Positions 1-4,948 of a DNA stretch of 6,794 bases are shown piece after piece. The stretch's first letter is position 1, and every line of letters begins with the position of its first letter. This DNA comes from Reyranella sp. Its GTDB lineage: Bacteria; Pseudomonadota; Alphaproteobacteria; Reyranellales; Reyranellaceae. The notes below the pieces were generated by a model. That model saw only the letters and a list, made by a program, of their open reading frames with translations. It did no database searches and was not told the DNA's origin. The stretch lies in NCBI GenBank assembly GCA_030681635.1, contig JAUXRT010000596.1, positions 1-6,794 on the forward strand. The letters run 5' to 3'. A program made the position numbers and the translations under genes.

Positions 1-196
1 GATCGAGTTCGCCGAAGCGGCGGCTGAAGGACAGCAGGTCGTCGTCGCTGAGCGTCTGGCCGCGCAGCAGGATCATCGAATGGGCGTACCAGGCGCGTTC
101 GATCGCGGCGAAATCCTGATCGCTCAAATGCCTGAGATCGGCGCCGGAAATCTCCGCGCCGACAGCAGATGTCACCGGCCTCACCGTCACGCTCAT
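1..196 (-). CDS. TauD/TfdA-family Fe(II)/2-oxoglutarate dioxygenase, N-terminal part only
   Basis: The minus strand from the ATG at 196 codes for 65 residues before the window edge cuts the gene. The protein begins MSVTVRPVTSAVGAEISGAD and continues with a helix-rich stretch and the segment SMILLRGQTLSDDDLLSFSR (about residues 40-59). The pattern 'GAEI.G.DL…L.…….I..A…..ll.rgQ.L…..l.f.rrfGeld' is the usual start of TauD/TfdA proteins, which use 2-oxoglutarate and oxygen to hydroxylate small acids such as taurine or aryloxyacetates. The HxD and distal His iron ligands would lie beyond the edge, so substrate and activity cannot be judged. A strong Shine-Dalgarno, GGAGG (complement of 204-208), lies a good distance before the ATG and supports this start. 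The gene follows the hydrolase stop by 65 nt on the same strand, so it may be the last gene of that transcript or have its own promoter in the gap. Confidence 0.85.
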   Translation of the reverse strand, partial: MSVTVRPVTSAVGAEISGADLRHLSDQDFAAIERAWYAHSMILLRGQTLSDDDLLSFSRRFGELD

Positions 197-261
197 GCCG
201 CTTCCTCCCTCTTTGCCGAGGGATGATTGACCCGCTCTGCCGCCCGATCAAGCCTACAAGG

Positions 262-1317
262 TCAAGCGCCCAGCAATGGACGCAGCCAGCTCGCGAGCTT
301 GTCGGCGACGGCGGGCGCCACCGGTCCGGCGAATCCCGGGTCGGCAGGCCACGCGAGGAGTTTGAGATTGTGGCTGACCCCGGCCACGATCACGGCCTCG
401 CCCGGCCCGTTGCGTTGGCCGAGCGCATCGATCAGCGGTTGGATATCCACCATCGGCACGACCTGGCGGTCGGCGCCGCCCTGCAGGATCAGGCAGGCGA
501 GATCGAGATCGGCCAATGCCTTGGCGGGATCGAACGCCAGTGCGCTTTGCAGGAACGGCCCGGCATAGGGTGGAAACAGTATCTGTTGTTCCTGCGGCAG
601 GCCGGCGGGCACGCGGCCGGTGGCGATGATCGTGCTCATCGTCCGTTCGGCCGGCTCGACCAGCGACGATGCGTTGCGTGCGATCTGGGCGCGCACGATG
701 TCGGCCAGCGGGCGCCCCGGCGTTGCCGCCAGGACCAGCCCGTGCAGCTTGCGCGCGCCCATCTCCTTGGCCGACAGCGCCCCGGCGGCGGCAAGCGCGA
801 GCAGGCCACCCTCGCTGTGTCCCAGCAGGGCGGTGGCGTAGGGCTTGATCTCGTCGTGTCTCAGCAACTCGCGATGCGCCGAAGCGACGTCGCCCACGAA
901 ATTCTCCCAGGCGAAGAATTGTTCCTGCTCTTCCAGAGAGCCGGTGGGCCGCGGCGTCGAGCCGCCGATCCCGCGCTTGTCGTAGCGCAGGCTGCCGATG
1001 CCCGCCCGCGCCAGCAGCTCGGCGATCTGTTTCAGGAGATCGATGCGTTCCGGCACGAGCGGGTTGTTGCCGTCGCGGTCGGTCGGGCCGCTGCCGGCGA
1101 TCAGCACCACGCCCGGCACCTTCTGCAGTTCGCTCCAGCGCGGCAGCAGCAAGGTGCCGGCGAGCGTCGCGCCGTCGCTGCCGGCAAATCGCACCGCGCG
1201 CTCAGTCGTGCCGGTGGCGTAGTAGCCTTTCCATGGGCTTTGAGCCCACGCGCTTTGAGTATGGGCCGCCAGCGGCGCCGAGAGGCCCATCGCCAGCAGC
1301 GCGCGACGAAGGATCAT
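262..1317 (-). CDS. exported alpha/beta hydrolase (serine hydrolase with GHSEGG elbow)
   Basis: This 351-residue protein is a complete alpha/beta-hydrolase. Residues 1-25 form a signal peptide: two arginines, a hydrophobic core, and an AWA site at 23-25 before Q26, so it should act in the periplasm. After it come the strand/oxyanion region with GSGPTDRDGN (75-84), RYDKRGIGGS (111-120), the nucleophile elbow GHSEGG (166-171, Ser168), GGADRQV (Asp283 is the likely acid) and GVSHNLK (His316 is the likely base), so the triad appears intact. The GSGPxDRDGN plus GHSEGG combination is typical of the prolyl-oligopeptidase-like/acyl-peptidase branch that is often annotated only as alpha/beta hydrolase; the substrate is unknown (an ester, peptide or acyl compound). 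Its ATG overlaps the TGA of the HIT gene as ATGA, so translation is likely coupled; only a weak SD-like GACGGAA precedes it. Confidence 0.88.
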   Translation of the reverse strand: MILRRALLAMGLSAPLAAHTQSAWAQSPWKGYYATGTTERAVRFAGSDGATLAGTLLLPRWSELQKVPGVVLIAGSGPTDRDGNNPLVPERIDLLKQIAELLARAGIGSLRYDKRGIGGSTPRPTGSLEEQEQFFAWENFVGDVASAHRELLRHDEIKPYATALLGHSEGGLLALAAAGALSAKEMGARKLHGLVLAATPGRPLADIVRAQIARNASSLVEPAERTMSTIIATGRVPAGLPQEQQILFPPYAGPFLQSALAFDPAKALADLDLACLILQGGADRQVVPMVDIQPLIDALGQRNGPGEAVIVAGVSHNLKLLAWPADPGFAGPVAPAVADKLASWLRPLLGA

Positions 1318-1700
1318 GTTCCGTCGCCGGGCCTCGGTGCGCTGCGGCCGACGCCGCTCATGTGCCGGCCGCCGAGGATATGAACGTGGAAATGAAAGAT
1401 GATCTGGTTGGCATCGGCGCCATGATTGGCGACCAGCCGGTAGCCGGGCCCATCGAGGCCGAGGTGCGTCGCCACGTGGCCGACAGCCCGCCAGAAACCT
1501 GTGATCAGCTCGGGCGGCGCGGCGGCGCAGAAGTCCGCGCTGGAGACATATTCGCCCTTGGGCACGACCAGCACATGCACCGGCGCCTGCGGATGGATGT
1601 TGTGAAAGGCCAGCGCAAACTCATCCTCGTACACATTCCGGGACGGCGCTTCGCCGCGCAGGATGAGCGCGAAGACATTGTTGCGATCGTAGGCAGGCAT
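1314..1700 (-). CDS. HIT-family nucleotide hydrolase/transferase (HinT-like)
   Basis: The 128-residue product has the fold signature of histidine-triad proteins: an N-terminal segment with NNVFALILRGEAPSRNVYED, the nucleotide-binding strand NIHPQAPVHVLVVPKGEY (34-51), and the triad H103-F-H105-V-H107-I-L. H105 is the expected nucleophile. Length and order match HinT/protein-kinase-C-inhibitor-like proteins, which hydrolyse adenosine 5'-phosphoramidates and related nucleotides in the cytoplasm. The CxxC zinc pair seen in some HIT proteins is not present. GGAG sits 6 nt before the ATG at 1700. The gene lies 180 bp after hisE on the same strand, separated by a pair of inverted repeats, and its stop overlaps the hydrolase start. 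A HIT gene next to hisE is a recurring arrangement in alphaproteobacteria (from memory), but no direct role in histidine synthesis is established. Confidence 0.93.
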   Translation of the reverse strand: MPAYDRNNVFALILRGEAPSRNVYEDEFALAFHNIHPQAPVHVLVVPKGEYVSSADFCAAAPPELITGFWRAVGHVATHLGLDGPGYRLVANHGADANQIIFHFHVHILGGRHMSGVGRSAPRPGDGT

Positions 1701-1740
1701 GGTGGGCTCCGGAAAACTCTCGTTTGCTGAGAGAGACTAA

Positions 1741-1776
1741 CCTCATCCTGAGGAGGCTGCGAAGCAGCCGTCTCGA
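1741..1776 (+). repeat. REP-like palindromic repeat, copy A
   Basis: This copy begins CCTCATCCTGAGGAG (1741-1755) and ends CGTCTCGA (1769-1776). Between and partly overlapping these is a perfect 6-bp hairpin, GGCTGC (1755-1760), loop GAA, GCAGCC (1764-1769). The flanking GAG/CTC bases extend the stem. The same conserved ends occur inverted in copy B at 1828-1874 with a different but still pairing inner stem. The outer AGGATGAG arm seen in copy B is missing here. The conserved sequence matches a repeat I remember as very common in intergenic regions of Bradyrhizobium-type alphaproteobacteria. It lies between the HIT gene and hisE. Confidence 0.75.
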
Positions 1777-1778
1777 TC

Positions 1779-1798
1779 GGGCGGAGTAACCTCCGCCC
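1779..1798. repeat. perfect 8-bp inverted repeat between the two REP copies
   Basis: GGGCGGAG (1779-1786), loop TAAC, CTCCGCCC (1791-1798) is a perfect 8-bp stem with a 4-nt loop. It directly follows REP copy A and may belong to the same composite element. In RNA it would form a stable hairpin in the hisE-HIT transcript. No T-run follows on either strand (the next bases are TTCGAT), so a classical intrinsic terminator is not supported. Confidence 0.6.
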
Positions 1799-1827
1799 TT
1801 CGATGGGAACGAGCACCGGACCTGCGG

Positions 1828-1874
1828 CTCATCCTTCGAGACGCGCCCTTTCAGGGCGCTCCTCAGGATGAGGG
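1828..1874 (-). repeat. REP-like palindromic repeat, copy B (inverted)
   Basis: Read on the minus strand, the copy starts CCTCATCCTGAGGAG (1873-1859) and ends CGTCTCGA (1843-1836) followed by AGGATGAG. The outer arms CTCATCCT (1828-1835) and AGGATGAG (1865-1872) pair over 8 bp. The inner stem is GCGCCCT (1843-1849), loop TTC, AGGGCGC (1853-1859). The inner stem differs from that of copy A, yet both pair. The copy ends 6 bp beyond the hisE stop codon, a typical place for REP elements, where they can stabilise upstream mRNA or weaken read-through. The inverted arrangement of A and B resembles a BIME-type composite. Confidence 0.78.
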
Positions 1875-1880
1875 TTTCCG

Positions 1881-2267
1881 CTATCTCTTGCGGCTTGCCT
1901 TCTCGGCGATGCCCGACAGGCCCTCGCGGCGCGCCAGCTCGGTCCACACTGCCTTGGGCTTCACGTTGGTCGCGGCCCACAGGGTCAGCAGGTGGTAGAG
2001 CATGTCGGCGCTTTCGGCGACGAGCTTCGGCCGGTCGCCCTTGATGCCCTCGATCAGCGCCTCGACGGCTTCCTCGCCCAGCTTCTTGGCGATCTGGGCG
2101 CGGCCGCGGCTGAACAGGCGGGCGGTGTAGGACGTGTCGGGGTCGGCACCCTTGCGGCTGTCGATCACGACGTAGAGCCGGTCGAGCACATGCTCGTCGG
2201 CACTGGCGACATCGTCCTGGCGTCTTTTCTTCGACGCCTTCTTCTTGGCTTTCTTGTCTTTGGCCAT
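1881..2267 (-). CDS. hisE: phosphoribosyl-ATP pyrophosphatase (HisE) with lysine-rich N-terminus
   Basis: HisE hydrolyses phosphoribosyl-ATP to phosphoribosyl-AMP, the second step of histidine synthesis, in the cytoplasm. The core (about residues 27-110) shows the family pattern: SRKGADPDTSYTARL (37-51), KKLGEEAVEAL (61-71, with E65, E66 and E69), and ESADMLYHLL (85-94, with E85 and D88); these acidic residues form the Mg-binding helix bundle shared with MazG-type enzymes. The first 16 residues hold eight lysines and two arginines and are not part of the usual enzyme. The ATG at 2267 is taken as the start, but the nearest GGAG is about 12 nt upstream, which is far. An in-frame GTG at codon 27 would give a normal-length HisE. 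The gene is separate from hisI, as usual in alphaproteobacteria; hisI is not in this window. It lies 91 nt after hisF, in the same transcription direction. Confidence 0.93.
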   Translation of the reverse strand: MAKDKKAKKKASKKRRQDDVASADEHVLDRLYVVIDSRKGADPDTSYTARLFSRGRAQIAKKLGEEAVEALIEGIKGDRPKLVAESADMLYHLLTLWAATNVKPKAVWTELARREGLSGIAEKASRKR

Positions 2268-2358
2268 CGAGGGGGAGAACTCCGCCGCCCCGGGGAAGGG
2301 CGGACCTACGCGATCCTGGCGCCTCTTGGTCGGGCGCTGCAGTCATTTTACGCCAATT

Positions 2359-3132
2359 TCAGGCCGCGCGCGAGATTTGTCGTATCGGAACGCCGGCGCG
2401 GGCGAGATGTTCTTTTGCCTGGGCGATGGTGAACTCGCCGAAATGGAAGATCGAGGCGGCCAGCACGGCCGAGGCGCCGCCCTTGGTGACGCCGTCGAGC
2501 AGGTCGTCGAGCGTGCCGACGCCGCCCGAGGCCACCACCGGCACCGGTACGGCGTCGGAGATCGCACGGGTGAGTTCCAGATCGAAACCCGACTTGGTGC
2601 CGTCGCGGTCCATCGAGGTGATCAGCAGCTCGCCCGCGCCCGACTGTGCCATGCGACGCGCCCAGTCCAGCGTGTCGAGGCCCGTGCCCTTGCGCCCGCC
2701 ATGGGTGAAGACCTCCCATTTGCCGGGCGCGGTCTGCCGGGAGTCGATCGACACCACGATGCATTGGTCGCCGTACTTCTCGGCGGCTTCCTTGACGAAT
2801 TCCGGCCGCGTCACGGCGGCGGAGTTGATCCCCACCTTGTCGGCGCCGGCCAGCAGCCGGCGGCGGATATCCTCGATGGTCCGCACGCCGCCGCCCACGG
2901 TGAGCGGCATGAAGCACTGTTCCGCCGTGCGGCCGACGACGTCGAGGATGGTGTCGCGGTTCTCGTGGCTGGCGGTGATGTCGAGGAAGGTGAGCTCGTC
3001 GGCGCCGGCGGCGTCGTAGATTCTCGCCTGCTCGACCGGATCGCCGGCATCGCGCAGGGACTCGAACTGCACGCCCTTCACGACGCGGCCGTCCTTGACG
3101 TCGAGGCAGGGGATGATGCGGACTTTTAGCAC
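2359..3132 (-). CDS. hisF: imidazole glycerol phosphate synthase cyclase subunit HisF
   Basis: HisF is the (βα)8-barrel cyclase that takes ammonia from the glutaminase HisH and converts PRFAR to imidazole glycerol phosphate and AICAR. The 257-residue product has the family's usual length. Both catalytic aspartates are in their classical places: D11 in IIPCLDVKDGRVVKG and D130 in CIVVSIDSR. Other landmarks are FLDITASHE (49-57), LTVGGGVRT (77-85), ITSMDRDGTKSG (171-182) and the second phosphate-binding loop VVASGGVGTLDDL (199-211). The start is a GTG at 3132, four bases after the hisA TAG, so translation is probably coupled; no strong SD is visible. The partner gene hisH, needed for glutamine-dependent activity, is not in this window. 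Confidence 0.97.
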   Translation of the reverse strand: MLKVRIIPCLDVKDGRVVKGVQFESLRDAGDPVEQARIYDAAGADELTFLDITASHENRDTILDVVGRTAEQCFMPLTVGGGVRTIEDIRRRLLAGADKVGINSAAVTRPEFVKEAAEKYGDQCIVVSIDSRQTAPGKWEVFTHGGRKGTGLDTLDWARRMAQSGAGELLITSMDRDGTKSGFDLELTRAISDAVPVPVVASGGVGTLDDLLDGVTKGGASAVLAASIFHFGEFTIAQAKEHLARAGVPIRQISRAA

Positions 3133-3136
3133 GAAA

Positions 3137-3865
3137 CTACTCGCCCTTCAGGACGCGGATCGCGTCGGGCACGGTCACCCGGCCGTCATAAAGTGCGCGG
3201 CCAACGATGGCACCGATGATGCCGTGTTCCTCGGCCGGCCGCAGTTCGCGCAGGTCGTCGAGCGAACTCACGCCGCCCGAGGCGATCACCGGCGTGGTGA
3301 GATGCTGGGCGAGCGTCACCGTGGCGTCGACATTGACGCCGCCCATGGCGCCGTCGCGGTCGATGTCGGTGTAGATGATGGCGGCGACGCCCGCGTCCTC
3401 GAAGCGGAGCGCGAGGTCGAGCGCACGCACCGTGCTCTGCCTGGTCCAGCCGTCGACCGCGACCACGCCCTCGCGGGCATCGATGCCGACCGCCACCTTG
3501 CCCGGCCACTGCTTGCAGGCGGCCTTCACCAGGCCCGGCTCCTTGACCGCGACGGTGCCCAGGATGACGCGGCTCACGCCGGCATCGAACCACTGGGAAA
3601 TGCTTTCGATGGTGCGGATGCCGCCGCCGAGCTGGGTCGGCACCTTGATCTCCTTCAGGATCTCGACCACCGCGGCGCGATTCACCGGATGGCCTTCTAC
3701 GGCGCCGTTGAGGTCGACCAGGTGCAGCCATTCGCAGCCGGCCTGGGCGAAGGCCTTGGCCTGCGCGGCCGGGCTGTCGTTGAACACCGTGGCCCGTGCC
3801 ATGTCGCCACGCAGCAGGCGAACGCACTTGCCGTCCTTGAGATCAATTGCGGGGAAAAGGATCAT
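3137..3865 (-). CDS. hisA: ProFAR isomerase HisA (phosphoribosylformimino-AICAR-phosphate isomerase)
   Basis: HisA isomerises ProFAR to PRFAR, the substrate of HisF. The 242-residue (βα)8 barrel opens with MILFPAIDLKDGKCVRLLRG, carrying catalytic D8. The second catalytic Asp is D129 in VAVGIDAREG, and the phosphate-binding segments are QLGGGIRT (78-85) and VIASGGVSSLDDL (193-205); YTDIDRDGAMGG (165-176) is also typical. The start is fixed by the conserved first residues, although there is no Shine-Dalgarno: the 12 nt before the ATG are C-rich. The gene precedes hisF by 4 nt. What lies directly upstream is not hisH but a broken LysR-type fragment whose stop codon is 12 nt before this ATG, so hisA is either the first gene of the operon here or is transcribed through the relic. 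Confidence 0.97.
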   Translation of the reverse strand: MILFPAIDLKDGKCVRLLRGDMARATVFNDSPAAQAKAFAQAGCEWLHLVDLNGAVEGHPVNRAAVVEILKEIKVPTQLGGGIRTIESISQWFDAGVSRVILGTVAVKEPGLVKAACKQWPGKVAVGIDAREGVVAVDGWTRQSTVRALDLALRFEDAGVAAIIYTDIDRDGAMGGVNVDATVTLAQHLTTPVIASGGVSSLDDLRELRPAEEHGIIGAIVGRALYDGRVTVPDAIRVLKGE

Positions 3866-3877
3866 GGCGGCGGGGGT

Positions 3878-4190
3878 TTAGCGCGCCCGGCGGCGCGACG
3901 CCACCCCATCCGGCGCGGCGGTACCCGGCGGTTCTGTGGCCAGCGGCAGATAGGAGAGCCTATCGGGGAAGGCGGAGCGCGGCGGTGGGATCATCAGGCC
4001 GACATCGCCCTTCTCGTCGAGAAGCGTCGCGATCTGCACGTCGTTCGTCGCCTCCTGGCGCGCGAGCTCGACCTCGGGGAGGGCCGTCGTGAAGCGACGA
4101 ATGAGCACGGCGGGATGTTGTAGCCGGGGTTACTCACGAAGGAGAGTTCGAGGCGGCCGACCGTGCCGTTGCGAACCGGCCGTTTCACCA
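3878..4190 (-). pseudogene. fragment of a LysR-type transcriptional regulator, frameshifted
   Basis: Two minus-strand reading frames join into one effector-binding-domain fragment of a LysR-type regulator. The first, from about 4190 to 4108, reads GTVGRLELSFVSNPGYNIPP (the usual 'G.L.ig.v' opening of the domain). The second, from 4108 to the TAA at 3880-3878, reads VLIRRFTTALPEVELARQEA, then TNDVQIATLLDEKGDVGLMI, then a PLATEPPG stretch. This matches the LysR pattern 'lp.llrrF…yPeVeL.l.ea……ll.g.lDvgl…p……l.y.pl..ep'. The frames meet at codons CCG/GTG near 4108 as if one base had been lost (intact would read P-P-V-L). The helix-turn-helix half (about 90 residues upstream) and the second half of the domain are missing, so roughly 100 of 300 residues survive. 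The assignment rests on remembered family patterns. Confidence 0.6.
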
Positions 4191-4221
4191 AAGGTTCGTT
4201 CGAGTCATGCGGATATTGTGC

Positions 4222-4251
4222 TTGCGGCTCCTTTGGGGTCTGGCCGATATT
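4222..4251 (+). promoter_or_regulatory. candidate sigma70-type promoter for the lipoprotein genes
   Basis: TTGCGG (4222-4227) and GATATT (4246-4251) are separated by 18 bp and partly match the -35 and -10 consensus. They lie just before the first lipoprotein ATG at 4270, which would give a very short leader. The match is weak and made by eye; alphaproteobacterial promoters are often poorly conserved. It is listed mainly because a promoter is expected in this divergent region. Confidence 0.22.
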
Positions 4252-4269
4252 CGCGTCGGGGGGCCAAGA

Positions 4270-4938
4270 ATGAAACCAATAGTTGCAGTTGCCTTGCTCG
4301 CGTTGACGGCCGCCTGCAATACAGCGCCGAAGCTGCAAGGCATGCCGGACGTTGTTCCAGGTCCAGCCGTCCCGGCGGCACAAGCTAGGTCATTTTTCTA
4401 CGAGCAGGCCATCGACAAGGGCCAGGGCGCCGAGCTGGTGACGGTTGCAAGCGGCTTGGCGTGCGTCGGCAACTCTCGCGGACACGCAAGCAGCCAGCAA
4501 TTTGCCCCGACCGATCCGTTGCTTGCGGCCAGCCTCCTGCAGGAGTTCACCAAGGCCGGGTATCGCAACGTGCAAGCCAGCGAGGGCTCCGTCACGGCAA
4601 GTGCTTCGGGTGCCGCAGACTATCGAATCGTAGCGGTCATCACTCAATCTGCGATGAGCGTTTGTTATCCAAACGTGAATCGCGGCAATTGGGCCGACGG
4701 TACGGGTCAGGCAATGCTGATGGTGGACTGGCAAGTGTTCGGGCGCGGGCAACGCGCTGCCGGTTACACGACCGCCCAACGAGGATATTCCGAGATCACA
4801 TCGTCGACCTTTGGCGTGAGCCGCGTCCTCTGGCAGTCGGCATTTGCGCGATCCGTTCGCGGGTTGCTGGCCGACCCGGGTTTCGTTGCGTTCGTGTCAG
4901 GAGCGTCACCGGCCAACGCTGGCGGCGCGAAGCCGTGA
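4270..4938 (+). CDS. predicted lipoprotein, tandem paralogue 1, unknown family
   Basis: I do not recognise a named family. The 222-residue product starts MKPIVAVALLALTAACN: a lipoprotein signal peptide with C16 as the likely lipidated residue (T at -3 is less usual than Leu). A short Pro/Ala-rich linker follows, then a globular domain from about residue 36. Conserved with the next gene are AAQARSF, APTDPL, AGYRNV, a YRIVAV.TQS…S.CYP strand (118-134), DWQVF.RGQR (153-162), QRGY (170-173) and VRGLLADPGFVA (196-207). Two more cysteines, C65 and C132, are shared and could form a disulfide. The order resembles, from memory, domains that precede trypsin-like proteases in some alphaproteobacteria, but this is a weak link. 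A longer in-frame start at 4207 exists, but only the 4270 ATG puts the signal peptide at the N-terminus; a GGGGGG run lies 6 nt upstream. It is the first of three lipoprotein genes on the plus strand. Confidence 0.82.
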   Translation: MKPIVAVALLALTAACNTAPKLQGMPDVVPGPAVPAAQARSFFYEQAIDKGQGAELVTVASGLACVGNSRGHASSQQFAPTDPLLAASLLQEFTKAGYRNVQASEGSVTASASGAADYRIVAVITQSAMSVCYPNVNRGNWADGTGQAMLMVDWQVFGRGQRAAGYTTAQRGYSEITSSTFGVSRVLWQSAFARSVRGLLADPGFVAFVSGASPANAGGAKP

Positions 4939-4948
4939 CGACCCAAGA

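Noticed and set aside
169..1383. Long plus-strand open frame of 404 codons
   Set aside because: It is antisense to the hydrolase and HIT genes, has Arg/Gln/Ala-rich shadow composition and no family motif; the minus-strand genes have intact catalytic motifs.
2285..2303. Hairpin CCGCCC…GGGCGG in the hisF-hisE gap as a terminator
   Set aside because: Six G/C pairs are common in this composition and there is no T-run on either strand; hisE would need to be transcribed through it.
1621..2346. Minus-strand 241-codon frame covering hisE and the REP region
   Set aside because: It overlaps hisE in another frame, runs through palindromic repeats, and is very Arg-rich; HisE motifs are in the other frame.
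3949..3964. Inverted repeat GATAGG-AGAG-CCTATC upstream of hisA as an operator
   Set aside because: It falls inside the recognisable LysR-like reading frame, the arms are only 6 bp, and no promoter elements flank it; it may be coincidental.
2245..4123. Two long plus-strand open frames (2245-3129 and 3095-4123)
   Set aside because: They are antisense to hisF and hisA, rich in His/Arg/Asp/Gly as expected from complementing GC-biased codons, and show no domain.
3994..4383. Minus-strand 129-codon frame as an independent gene
   Set aside because: Its first half is antisense to the first lipoprotein gene; only the part from about 4190 to 4108 resembles LysR, and the match then changes frame. It is treated as part of the relic.
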